Source: an uncultured Bacteroidales bacterium (GTDB taxonomy: Bacteria; Bacteroidota; Bacteroidia; Bacteroidales; WCHB1-69). From it: 54,571 nucleotides of DNA. This document shows, piece after piece, positions 24,476 to 33,385 of the stretch. The position numbers and the translations under genes were made by a program. The DNA is taken from positions 1 through 54,571 of the forward strand of contig CAJOFJ010000021.1 of assembly GCA_905233625.1 (NCBI GenBank), given 5' to 3'. Within the stretch, counting starts at the first letter, position 1. Every line of letters begins with the position of its first letter. The notes beneath the pieces were generated by a model. That model worked only from the letters and a program-made list of their open reading frames with translations, searched no databases and had not been told where the DNA came from.

Positions 24476-25202
24476 CAGCCACCTGCATATCGGCAGCCTT
24501 TCCGACACCGAACTTGTAACTCCCGGGCAAGTCAAAAGTGATTTGGCCAGTTATGGAGTTACAGGCGGTTTGGTGATGCCCTTCGCTAAGCGAGGAGGAG
24601 GTGACGACTGGGAGGTGCATAAACAGCTTTATCGCACCGCATTGGACGCTGGCTTTGATATAGCCCTCTATGTAAATCCCGATATGCTTAAGATGTATAA
24701 CGACTTGTCATCTTATCTTAATTTCCCATTCAAAGCGATAAAAATCCATCCAGATGCGGTATGTTTTTCCGATTGTGAGCTTCATCATATATGTGAGTTG
24801 GCATTGACGTTAAAACTCCCATTGATGATTCATACAGGGGCTGATGATTGTTGTCGTTCAGGCAGGTTTGAACCATTCGTCAAACAGTATCCGAATTTGA
24901 ATTATATTCTTTGTCATGCCCGTCCAGCAGAAGAAGCCTTCCCGATAATAAAGCGTTTTGAGAACGTTTGGATTGACACCGCCTTTTTATCTTTTGAAGA
25001 TTTGAGGTCAAATCTAACACAGGAAATAGAATATCGCATTCTCTTTGGAACAGATTTTCCCGCCAACCGATGGTTCCCTCATTTAGGTAATGAAAATCAA
25101 TGGTATAAACATCAAATTTCCAATATTGAGAATGCGTTTTCAGAAAATGTATCCGAGAAAATTTTGTCCACCAATTATTGTCGCCTATTCGGCAATTCAT
25201 GA
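24462..25202 (+). CDS. TIM-barrel metal-dependent amidohydrolase (amidohydrolase_2 type)
   Basis: The protein has 246 residues, compact for the family. The metal-binding HxH is H7/H9 in DSHLHIG. Further ligands fit KIHPD (about 96), MIHTGAD (about 120), LCHARP (about 150) and LFGTDFP (about 190). It starts inside the radical SAM gene, so the two are co-translated. In a peptide pathway such an enzyme could hydrolyse an amide, a side chain or a YcaO-made amidine. The pairing of a stand-alone YcaO with an amidohydrolase is also seen in bottromycin clusters. The actual substrate is unknown. Confidence 0.85.
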   Translation: MKIIDSHLHIGSLSDTELVTPGQVKSDLASYGVTGGLVMPFAKRGGGDDWEVHKQLYRTALDAGFDIALYVNPDMLKMYNDLSSYLNFPFKAIKIHPDAVCFSDCELHHICELALTLKLPLMIHTGADDCCRSGRFEPFVKQYPNLNYILCHARPAEEAFPIIKRFENVWIDTAFLSFEDLRSNLTQEIEYRILFGTDFPANRWFPHLGNENQWYKHQISNIENAFSENVSEKILSTNYCRLFGNS

Positions 25203-25269
25203 TATTACACTATCTTGTATAATCTTGATTCTAAAAACTTAAAACCTTTTGGTGTATAGGAAACCATGT

Positions 25270-25803
25270 ATGTTTATGCCGATTTTAATAATCTTGACCA
25301 TTGTTGTTTTAATTATCATTATACTGCTAATTTTATATTTCCATTACAACAACTGCGAAATCGCACTTCGCAAGCAGGCCGATGCGCAACTGGGCAAAAT
25401 CAAAAGTACCTTCGACAAAACTTGGAAAGTCATCAGCCAGAAAACACAGGTGGCTGATGAATACCGAAAAGCGTTCGAGCAGATTTACCCAAAGCTAATT
25501 GGCGGAAGATACCAGGAAACAAAAAACGAGGTTATGCGATGGATTAATGAGGATAATCCCGAATTCAAGGAGGAAGTATATCTCGACCTGATGAACAGTA
25601 TAGAGTCCCTCAGAAGCGAATTCAAGCATTCTCAAGATAGGATACTTGACATTATTAGAGAACATACCACCTTGTGTGAATCATACCCCGCCAAATGGTT
25701 CATCACCCACAAAACCCCTATCGAATACCATGTTATTTCTTCGACATACACCGAAGATGTGTTGGAAAAGGGTAAAGAGGATGATGTCCATTTGAATTTC
25801 TAA
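25270..25803 (+). CDS. LemA-like membrane protein
   Basis: The start is taken at ATG 25270 (177 residues), with AGGAAA upstream. An in-frame TTG at 25249 is less likely. One N-terminal membrane segment (about 3-24, mostly Ile/Leu/Val) precedes a helical periplasmic or cytoplasmic part. Its heptads, and the end SEFKHSQDRILDIIREHTTL before AKWFITHKTP, resemble LemA proteins. The LemA call is by pattern only. It lies 67 nt after the amidohydrolase gene. Confidence 0.55.
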   Translation: MFMPILIILTIVVLIIIILLILYFHYNNCEIALRKQADAQLGKIKSTFDKTWKVISQKTQVADEYRKAFEQIYPKLIGGRYQETKNEVMRWINEDNPEFKEEVYLDLMNSIESLRSEFKHSQDRILDIIREHTTLCESYPAKWFITHKTPIEYHVISSTYTEDVLEKGKEDDVHLNF

Positions 25804-25828
25804 AAACCAACGGTAAAAACAGCCATCA

Positions 25829-26875
25829 ATGGTAATTCTGATAATATTATCAGTACTATTGTTTTTAGTATCCGTATATGCATGGATAAAGCTTCATGTT
25901 ATCAGAAGAAAATCTACGCGAACGGAATACAGCAGTCATTATATTGTGAGAATGAAGTTTTACCAAGCTTGGGATGAACTTGTTACTGTCCAAAAGACCA
26001 GACAAGTTCAAAAGGGTGTTGACAGCAATGGGAATCCGATTATGGAGACGGAAACTTATTATGAGGATGAGGTACATTACCATGGACCAGAATATTACAT
26101 GATCCTCAATAGCGGGAAAACAATTCCAATATCTGGAAGACAATACTCAAATTATGGGCATGTGATGGTTTCAAGGGACCAGTTTGTCAACCTTCACAGA
26201 AACTATTACTCCATAAACGGCAACTTGTACATCAACGACTGGGACGGCAGGACATTCACTTTTGTGCCTATAACGCTTACACAAAATTACACCAACCCGT
26301 TTCTCTTGACGCAATCCATTTTTAACACGGCAGACATAAGTGATGAGAGTGCTATGGAGCTTGGATTATACAAATATCCACCCATTATAAACCACCAGCA
26401 ATCCACGATAATAGGAAAGGAAATAGATGAGATTGATCAACGCTATTACGACCATGCCAACGCAAAGATTTTTGAGAAAAGCGGAATGCGCGTATATCTT
26501 CTGTTCTTCGAGAACAAACCTATTGAGATAGCCGAAAAACAGCGTGATTACTGGAGAAATGGGAACAGCAACGAGATAGTGATTTGTATTGGAACTAAAG
26601 GAGAAGGTTTTGACATTCAATGGTGTCACACGTTCTCATGGTGCGATAACAACAGCTTTGAGGTGAAATGTAAGCAATGGCTTATGACATGCGGAGAGTT
26701 TGATTTAAGGAAATTTGCAAGCTATATGATAGACAATGCGGACAATATAGAAAAAAAGGATTTTGCAGATTTTGACTATCTTTTGTATGGTAAGAAGAGG
26801 GGGCTTAAAACCCTGGCAATAGCAACACTATTGGCAACTGGACTGATACTTATTATCATGTTGATTTGCATGTAA
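25829..26875 (+). CDS. Membrane protein with N- and C-terminal transmembrane segments, paired with the LemA-like gene
   Basis: The protein has 348 residues. A membrane segment at about 2-22 and another at the end (about 325-346) flank a soluble domain of about 300 residues. That domain is rich in aromatic residues and beta strands (YYMILNSGKTIPISGRQYSN) and contains a QRYYDHANAKIFEKSG stretch. I do not recognise the family. It lies 25 nt downstream of the LemA-like gene. The two probably act together at the membrane, possibly as export or self-protection for the peptide locus. Confidence 0.7.
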   Translation: MVILIILSVLLFLVSVYAWIKLHVIRRKSTRTEYSSHYIVRMKFYQAWDELVTVQKTRQVQKGVDSNGNPIMETETYYEDEVHYHGPEYYMILNSGKTIPISGRQYSNYGHVMVSRDQFVNLHRNYYSINGNLYINDWDGRTFTFVPITLTQNYTNPFLLTQSIFNTADISDESAMELGLYKYPPIINHQQSTIIGKEIDEIDQRYYDHANAKIFEKSGMRVYLLFFENKPIEIAEKQRDYWRNGNSNEIVICIGTKGEGFDIQWCHTFSWCDNNSFEVKCKQWLMTCGEFDLRKFASYMIDNADNIEKKDFADFDYLLYGKKRGLKTLAIATLLATGLILIIMLICM

Positions 26876-26901
26876 TCTTGAGAACATTACTAAGATTTCT
26901 T

Positions 26902-26938
26902 GTGGTCGAAATTTTCGACCGCAAATTGGCATTTTTTT
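26902..26938 (+). terminator. Probable terminator of the RiPP-like operon
   Basis: A hairpin with 9-bp arms GTGGTCGAA / TTCGACCGC at 26902-26922 is followed, after 9 nt, by seven T. From 26950 to 27040 there is a second GC-rich hairpin (TTCCCG / CGGGA) around a CTGCGCTCACTGCGTTCGCT core. Confidence 0.55.
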
Positions 26939-27050
26939 CATTAAATAGTAGGGCTATCGCTGAGCTTCCCGCTGCGCTCACTGCGTTCGCTTGCGGGATG
27001 ATGGGGGTAGTGTGTAGGGGAGGTGAAAAATCTTTGTTATATGGCTTCCA

Positions 27051-28325
27051 TTAAGGCCGCAATGCCGTGATGGGAACAACAAATACACCGTCCTCTCGAC
27101 AATATGCCGCATTGGATAGACCGCAGAGAACACAAAGGACATCAGGGGCATTGTTTGATTCTTCTTTTAGCTCCCTGCTGATTTTCAGTAAGTTGCTTGC
27201 CGCCTGATCAATCTGACTGGCACCCAGCTTTACTTCAAAGGCACACCAATGACCATTTGACAATTCCACCACAATATCAATCTCTCTTCCTTTATAATCC
27301 TGATAATGATATAGTTTCGCATCAAAACTGTCCGCATAAATTTTCAAATCACGTGCACATAATGACTCAAACAAACATCCTAAAATCTCCAAATTTTTCA
27401 GAAGGGATTTCTCCGTCAACTTTAGCAAAGCACACGCTAAAGACGGATCCGACAACTGTCGTTTTTCAGATTGTTTGATTCTAACCGAAGAGCGTACATT
27501 AGGAGAAAATGGTGCAAGATTATCTGTGAGAAACAACCTTTTTAGCACATCTAAGTATGTGGCTATCACCTCAATGTCAACATCGCCATTGTCTGCGGTT
27601 TGTATGTCATTTTTTAGTTTTCTATTTGAAGCCGTTGTGCTTTCATTACGAGCCAGCGACCTAAGCAAAAGACGTATTTTATCAGCATCACGTTTTATGT
27701 CATCCAACCTGTTTACATCATCTTCCAATATTGTGTTAATGTATTTTTCTGGTAAAAGTTTTGCCTTGGGAATGTCAAAACTTAAAGATCCTGGCCAACC
27801 ACCCCTTACAATCAAATTGATAATGCTCTGTATCTCAATGTCTCCCGTATAAACAGGAGAAAAATTTCCCGCACACAAAGCAGATAGGGAAACCTTTCCA
27901 GAAGAATCTCCTGATTCAAATAATGACATGGGACGCATCCTTAGTTTGGCTATTCTTCCGACACCACTATGCATGATTCCCTTTCTCTTAGGTGTTGAAG
28001 ACCCTGTTAGAATAAATCGGCCCGTTTCATTTGTTTGGTCAACCCTGAAACGAACGGCATCCCATATCGAGGGCACATCTTGCCATTCATCAATCAAATG
28101 TGGCGCTTCTCCATCCAATACTAAGTTAGGGTCAAGTTCGGCTAACCTTCTGTTTTGGAAACTGCCCTTAGGATCTCCTATGTAAACGGCACTGCGACTG
28201 TGAAATGCAGAAGTCCATGTTTTTCCACACCATTTTGGGCCTTCAATGCATACTGCACCAAAAACCTCCAAATGACGTTTTACATTTTCATCAATTACAC
28301 GTGGAAGATATGTTCTCTGTTCCAT
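27051..28325 (-). CDS. AAA ATPase with DUF4143
   Basis: The protein has 424 residues. The P-loop is GPKWCGKTWT (about 30-39). The Walker B region is LIDEWQDVPSIWDAVR, and the sensor stretch is GRFILTGSSTPKRKG. The C-terminal half is DUF4143, with a PD-(D/E)XK-like end (GREIDIVVELSNGHWCAFEVKLG). Proteins of this type are abundant in Bacteroidota and of unclear role, possibly linked to mobile elements. It stands alone on the minus strand behind a TATATTTG box. Confidence 0.9.
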   Translation of the reverse strand: MEQRTYLPRVIDENVKRHLEVFGAVCIEGPKWCGKTWTSAFHSRSAVYIGDPKGSFQNRRLAELDPNLVLDGEAPHLIDEWQDVPSIWDAVRFRVDQTNETGRFILTGSSTPKRKGIMHSGVGRIAKLRMRPMSLFESGDSSGKVSLSALCAGNFSPVYTGDIEIQSIINLIVRGGWPGSLSFDIPKAKLLPEKYINTILEDDVNRLDDIKRDADKIRLLLRSLARNESTTASNRKLKNDIQTADNGDVDIEVIATYLDVLKRLFLTDNLAPFSPNVRSSVRIKQSEKRQLSDPSLACALLKLTEKSLLKNLEILGCLFESLCARDLKIYADSFDAKLYHYQDYKGREIDIVVELSNGHWCAFEVKLGASQIDQAASNLLKISRELKEESNNAPDVLCVLCGLSNAAYCREDGVFVVPITALRP

Positions 28326-28438
28326 TAATCCGATATTTTTTATGTTTACAATCCGACATATTTTATATCCTTAATCCGATATATTTTTATGTTAAAATGT
28401 TAAATATCAATATATTAGCTTTAAAACCGTTTTAATTG

Positions 28439-28446
28439 CAAATATA
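28439..28446 (-). promoter_or_regulatory. Promoter -7 box for the DUF4143 gene
   Basis: On the minus strand this reads TATATTTG, about 113 bp upstream. The rest of 28326-28665 is AT-rich and holds no gene I can support, apart from a plus-strand TATTTTTG box at about 28643. Confidence 0.45.
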
Positions 28447-28689
28447 CAATTATTTTTCTTACAAAAATAAAATTTCCGTGATTTTTAGGGAAACGTTTCT
28501 GAACAATATCGTTTTTTCTTTTAGTATTTCTAAAATAGAATCTTAGAGCTGATATGTATTATAGGCATCAATTTGCGAAACTAATGGTTTCGTTAATGTA
28601 AATCCTTGATTATAAAGTATTTTTATTCCTATTGATTTTTTTTATTTTTGCTGCGATTTCAATAAATGAAAATTTTTAAAGTTTTGAAA

Positions 28690-28788
28690 ATGAAAATCAT
28701 TGAACGTTCTGATTATCAAAATTATCTGTGGGACATAAAAGGGTCTCCAGATATTAAGATTATTACGGGTATTCGTCGTGCTACTTAA
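28690..28788 (+). pseudogene. N-terminal stub of an AAA ATPase gene
   Basis: The frame reads MKIIERSDYQNYL and then PDIKIITGIRRAT before a stop. Intact ATPases of the DUF4143 group continue ITGIRR with SGKS, the P-loop, so the gene was cut just before its Walker A. An in-frame ATG also exists at 28666, and the box at about 28643 looks like its old promoter. The next sequence belongs to the end of the TolC-like gene on the other strand. Confidence 0.6.
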
Positions 28789-28805
28789 CCCCTGTACCCT
28801 ATCCC

Positions 28806-30152
28806 CTACCTTCCTTCCGTCAACAGCTGATAACGCAACAGAGCGGTTTTGTATGATATTTTCGCATCGATAAACTGATCTTGGGCTTGGCGGTGAATGG
28901 TTTGTGCTTCCAACAAGTCCGATACGGGGATCATGCCTGCTTGAAAATTGATATTGGAAGTCTGTAAATTCACTTCGGCATCTTGAACCGTAGCCTTCAT
29001 CAGTTCCACCTGATTAGCGGCTTCCTCTAAGTTATTCCATGCCTGACGGGTTTCCAGTTCCATCTTATGCGTCAGGTCATCCCGGTCATTTTCTGCCTTT
29101 TGAATCACCATCTTCTGCTGTTTGATTTTGTGTGCGGTCTCCCACCAGTTGGTCAGCGGCACTTTCAAAAAAGCAAAAGCCAATCCATTGAATTTGTACC
29201 TGTCGAACACAAAATTCCCATACGAGCCACCCACACCCACCATCAGATGAGGCAGCGTCTCGCCAATCATCACCTTTTTCTTCAACTGCTCGGCATTCAC
29301 ATTCAGGTTCAACAAGCTCGTCTCTTTACGGCCAGCAACCGCAGAAGCAGCGTCCTTCTGCTGCAGGTTTTCCAACGGTTCCCCAACAGTATCGGTCAAA
29401 TACAGCTGTTCAGAGTATTCCATTCCCACCATCTGGCACAAAGCCATGGTGGCCAGCGTAATGCCGTTGTTCACCTTCAGCATATTGGATTCCATCTCAT
29501 GCTGTTTCAAGACCACTTTCAGCTTGTCATTTTGCGTGACCAGACCCGCATTAAAAGCGGCAGTCACATCTCGATGAAGCGTATCCAAAAAGACCATGGC
29601 CTGAGCAATGGTTTTCTTTTTCTCCTGCAAAGACACCACCAGCCAGTAGTTTTCCTCCACTTGCTGAAGCAATTTCTCCTGTGTCAACTCATTTTGCAGT
29701 TCAGCGGCCTGTACACCTAATTTCGCCAAGCGACTGCCATTGACAATCTGTCCACCCATAAACACAGGTTGCACAGCTGTTGCCCCTACACCGATACCTT
29801 TCTCACACAAGGATATACTGTTCGGCAAGCCCATAGCGGCACCATATTCAGCATACATATTGTATAGCAACTGACGGATTTCAGCATTGCCAACATCTTC
29901 AATACCATACTCTATCAACGGATTCAGTGCATGATAACCCATGGCCATCGCACTGACATTGGGGAAATATTTCGTCAGTACCTGATGCTGCACCTCCCGT
30001 GCCACCAACACGTCCAAGGCTGCATTCTTAACCGAGGAGTTGTTGCGGAGAGCCAAGGCTTTGCAGCTGTCCAGGGAAAGAGGCTGGGCCGGAAGGATGG
30101 CAACTATCAGCAACAGGGCTAAAAATATGATTAAAGGTTTTATTTTCACCAT
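28806..30152 (-). CDS. TolC family outer-membrane efflux protein
   Basis: The start is taken at MVKIKPLIIFLALLL (448 residues), giving a clean signal peptide ending LPAQ. The longer frame runs through the repeat tract at 30163-30232. The two OEP repeats are visible as long helices (ALDVLVAREVQHQVLTKYFP and ATVQDAEVNLQTSNINFQAG, then SDLLEAQTIHRQAQDQFIDA). It forms the outer-membrane duct for the RND pump encoded 95 nt upstream. It is the last gene of the operon. Confidence 0.92.
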   Translation of the reverse strand: MVKIKPLIIFLALLLIVAILPAQPLSLDSCKALALRNNSSVKNAALDVLVAREVQHQVLTKYFPNVSAMAMGYHALNPLIEYGIEDVGNAEIRQLLYNMYAEYGAAMGLPNSISLCEKGIGVGATAVQPVFMGGQIVNGSRLAKLGVQAAELQNELTQEKLLQQVEENYWLVVSLQEKKKTIAQAMVFLDTLHRDVTAAFNAGLVTQNDKLKVVLKQHEMESNMLKVNNGITLATMALCQMVGMEYSEQLYLTDTVGEPLENLQQKDAASAVAGRKETSLLNLNVNAEQLKKKVMIGETLPHLMVGVGGSYGNFVFDRYKFNGLAFAFLKVPLTNWWETAHKIKQQKMVIQKAENDRDDLTHKMELETRQAWNNLEEAANQVELMKATVQDAEVNLQTSNINFQAGMIPVSDLLEAQTIHRQAQDQFIDAKISYKTALLRYQLLTEGR

Positions 30153-30162
30153 TTGCTCTTTT

Positions 30163-30232
30163 TCGTGGAGACGTGGAGACGTGGAGACGTTAAGACGAAT
30201 TCGTCTCAACGTCTTAACGTCTTGACGTATAA
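30163..30232. repeat. GTGGAGACG tandem and inverted repeat between the RND and TolC genes
   Basis: Three GTGGAGACG-like units are followed by GTTAAGACG and, after a short loop, the inverted CGTCTTAAC. The same words flank the 25-bp array at 46781-46912. It could form a long hairpin in the operon mRNA between the two genes. Confidence 0.7.
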
Positions 30233-30247
30233 CCGTATTTTCATTTA

Positions 30248-33200
30248 TCACGACAGTATATGTTTTTTCAGATGTTTCACTAATCTCAAATTCATTTTCC
30301 GGTCGTGGCTTTCGAAGAGCTGCCAATAGGAAACAGGCAACAGGGTGACCACGAAGGGGAAGGAGAAGATGGTACCAAAGCAAATCACAACACCCATCGG
30401 CATCCAGAGAGAAGTATGGGCGATAATCATCGGCACCACACCCAATGCGGCTGTGGCAGAGGTCAGGAAAATAGGGCGTAAACGCCGCTTACCTGCCTCA
30501 AAACCAGCTTCTTTCGCCGACAAGTGGTTCTCGTGCCGCAAGGTTTCCGCATACTCAAACATGATGATGCCATTTCGTACAATAATTCCTATCAAACTTA
30601 CCAAACCCAATACCGCCGTGATGCTGAAGTCCAGTCCGAACAGGGTGAGTCCCAAGGTAGCTCCGAAAATACAGATGGCAGAAGCCGCCATATTCAGCAT
30701 CACCAGCTTGATATGATGGAAGTGATACAGCAAGAAGGCGAACATCACTAATAAAGCCGCCAAAAGCGACAACACAATCTGCGGAATCACATCACGGTTG
30801 ACCCCATTCAATCCACCATACTCCATGACCACATTCTCCGGTTTGTACTCCAAAAAGTCTTTTTTCAGATATGCCTTGATTTTCTTGGTAACCGATGGCT
30901 CGCTGATGCCATATTTGAGATCGGCAGCCACGGTGACCGTACGCACACTGTTGCGGCGGTTGATGGAAGCGTCATGCCAGTCGGGAATGATGGTGGCCAC
31001 CTGTCGCAGCGGCACCCATGTGCCAGGGATGGAAGTCGGTATCATCAATTTGCCTAAGTCCTGATACGACATATCCTCACTTTCCTGTAAGGAATAGAGC
31101 ATCACGGGCACTTTGTAGTCTCCTTCCCAAACGGTGGTCAGCGACTGTCCGCCTAACACCGATGACAAGTAGATGGACAAAATACTTTGCGTAACACCCA
31201 AACGAGTAGCTTCATCGGTGTTCAACACCACCTTGATATTCTGGCTGGTCTCGTCCAAATCGGAGTGAATCCAGGTCAACTCCGACAAAGTGCTCAAATA
31301 AGACTTCAAAGAATCGGCTACCATTTTCAACGAATCCAAATCATCGCCCGAAAGACGGATTTCGATAGGATTGCCCACCGCCTGATAGTCCATCTGCTTG
31401 AAGCGGGCGTATGCATTCGGAAAATAGTGCTCATACTTGGGCCCGTATTCCTTCAACAAAGCCCTCGTATCATCCTCACTTGTGGTATTGACAATAAACT
31501 GGGCATAATTCTTTCTAGCCATCTGCGGAGCGTAAGTGGCATGAAAACGCGGTGAAGAACAGCCCACAAACGAAGTGATGCCCGTCACCCTGGGGTCTTG
31601 GCGCAAAATACCGCTCAAACTGTCGGCCAACTCCGCAGTTTGTGCCAACGAGCTGCCTTCGGCCAAATGGATTTCCACTGCAAAGCTGTTTCGGTCGGCC
31701 TTAGGTAGCATCTGCACATCCAAATTCAAGAACAGAAAAACACCTAAACCTACCGCACTGACAGAAGCGAAAATGGTCAATGCCGGATGATTAAAACAAA
31801 TTCTAAGTAGCTTGTTATACGTTCCTTGCAAAAAATCAAAGAATTTATCCTGCGCTTTTTCCAACTTACCGACTTTTTGATTGGGAAGCCTTCGCTTGAT
31901 GAACTGGGTTGCCAAGAACGGAATCACCCATACCGCATAGAAGATGGACGCCACCAAGGCAAAGGTAATGGTCCAAGGGAAGAGCTGCACAAAATCGCCC
32001 AGCGGGCCCGTGATAATCTTGGTCATGGGGAAAAACATGCCCGAAATGGCCAAGGTTGCCAGCGACATGGGCACAAACAGCTGCATGGAGCTGGTGACCG
32101 CCGAATACCAACGGGAATGACCCTCATTCAGAAAATCAACATATCCATCGATGATGATTACCGAGTCATCTACAATTAATCCTAATACCACAATCAAAGC
32201 TGCCAATGTAACGGTATTTAATTCTATACCAAATAGATACATAAATGCAAGTGTAATAGCGGTACATACTGGCACACTGGTACTGGCCACCAATGCCGTG
32301 CGCAGAGGGAACATCATGAACATCACAAAGATGATCACCAAAATGGAAATCAGCAAGTCACGCAGGAACGACAACACCGAATCGTTCACCACCTTGGGCT
32401 GGTTAGTGATTTTATGGATTTGTACATCGGCAGGCAGCTTTTTCTGCACAGCTTGCAGGCGTTTTTCCACCTCTTTGCCGAAAGCCACAATATTGTTGCC
32501 TGGGGCCATTTCCATGGAAATAATCACCGTTCGCTCATCATCGTATTTCACGTAGCTGTCGGGTTTGGCATAACGCCTTTCAATCTTGGCAATATCGCGC
32601 AGGCGGATAACATTGCCCGTAGGATCAGCATAAATAATCTGCTCACCGATTTCGTATTCCGACTGATACGGAATGGACAAGTGCACCATGGCCTCACCAG
32701 CCTCATTCTTGACAGTACCACCAATGGTTCGAAAGCCCTGGGTGGACAATTCTACCAACAACGAACGCTGGCTAATACCATATGCAGCCAGTTTTTCTTG
32801 GTCAATCAGCACAGCGATTTCCTCGTTCTGCTGACCCAAGATTTTCAGGTTTCCCATGGAGGGAATGGTACGTAGCTGTTCATTGATTTGGTCGGCATAC
32901 GATTCTAATTCACGGGGAGTACGTTCGGACGATTCCACTGCTAACAGCATGGAAGAGGTGTTGCCGAAATCGTCCACCACCACAATCTCCAGCACACCGG
33001 CTGGCAGGGAAGTCTTCTTGAACAAAGTGAGTCCATGCTTGATTTTCGACCAAACCTCATCCTTATTTTGCACACTGGTGCGCAATTCCGCAAAGATATA
33101 GACGATGCCGTTTTCCGATACCGACCGGGTTTTCTCTTTGTCAACCTCCGCGTAGGTGAAGAGAAAATTCTCCAAAGGCTTGGTCACCTGTTCCTCCACC

Positions 33201-33385
33201 TCCTTGGCGGAAGCACCAGGATACACGGCGGCTACCACGCCCTGACGGATGGTGAACTGCGGGAACTCGTCCTTGTTCATCTGCGTCATACTGTAAAATC
33301 CCAGCACCACCAGACAAGACATGATGAGGAACACGATCTTGTGATAGCGCATAGCGGACTGGATATGATTAGTCTTTCTTGCCAT
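30248..33385 (-). CDS. RND family efflux transporter permease (AcrB-like)
   Basis: The start is taken at MARKTNHIQSAMRYHK (1045 residues), overlapping the adaptor gene by 17 nt. RND landmarks are the first membrane helix near 13-32, VVAAVYPGASAKEVEEQVTKPLE, the TM4 stretch ALIVVLGLIVDDSVIIID with its paired Asp, and the second-half TGLVSLIGIIVRNGIIMFEY-like helix near 960. It is a proton-driven trimeric exporter of drugs or lipophilic compounds that works with the adaptor and the TolC-like duct. Confidence 0.95.
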   Translation of the reverse strand: MARKTNHIQSAMRYHKIVFLIMSCLVVLGFYSMTQMNKDEFPQFTIRQGVVAAVYPGASAKEVEEQVTKPLENFLFTYAEVDKEKTRSVSENGIVYIFAELRTSVQNKDEVWSKIKHGLTLFKKTSLPAGVLEIVVVDDFGNTSSMLLAVESSERTPRELESYADQINEQLRTIPSMGNLKILGQQNEEIAVLIDQEKLAAYGISQRSLLVELSTQGFRTIGGTVKNEAGEAMVHLSIPYQSEYEIGEQIIYADPTGNVIRLRDIAKIERRYAKPDSYVKYDDERTVIISMEMAPGNNIVAFGKEVEKRLQAVQKKLPADVQIHKITNQPKVVNDSVLSFLRDLLISILVIIFVMFMMFPLRTALVASTSVPVCTAITLAFMYLFGIELNTVTLAALIVVLGLIVDDSVIIIDGYVDFLNEGHSRWYSAVTSSMQLFVPMSLATLAISGMFFPMTKIITGPLGDFVQLFPWTITFALVASIFYAVWVIPFLATQFIKRRLPNQKVGKLEKAQDKFFDFLQGTYNKLLRICFNHPALTIFASVSAVGLGVFLFLNLDVQMLPKADRNSFAVEIHLAEGSSLAQTAELADSLSGILRQDPRVTGITSFVGCSSPRFHATYAPQMARKNYAQFIVNTTSEDDTRALLKEYGPKYEHYFPNAYARFKQMDYQAVGNPIEIRLSGDDLDSLKMVADSLKSYLSTLSELTWIHSDLDETSQNIKVVLNTDEATRLGVTQSILSIYLSSVLGGQSLTTVWEGDYKVPVMLYSLQESEDMSYQDLGKLMIPTSIPGTWVPLRQVATIIPDWHDASINRRNSVRTVTVAADLKYGISEPSVTKKIKAYLKKDFLEYKPENVVMEYGGLNGVNRDVIPQIVLSLLAALLVMFAFLLYHFHHIKLVMLNMAASAICIFGATLGLTLFGLDFSITAVLGLVSLIGIIVRNGIIMFEYAETLRHENHLSAKEAGFEAGKRRLRPIFLTSATAALGVVPMIIAHTSLWMPMGVVICFGTIFSFPFVVTLLPVSYWQLFESHDRKMNLRLVKHLKKHILS

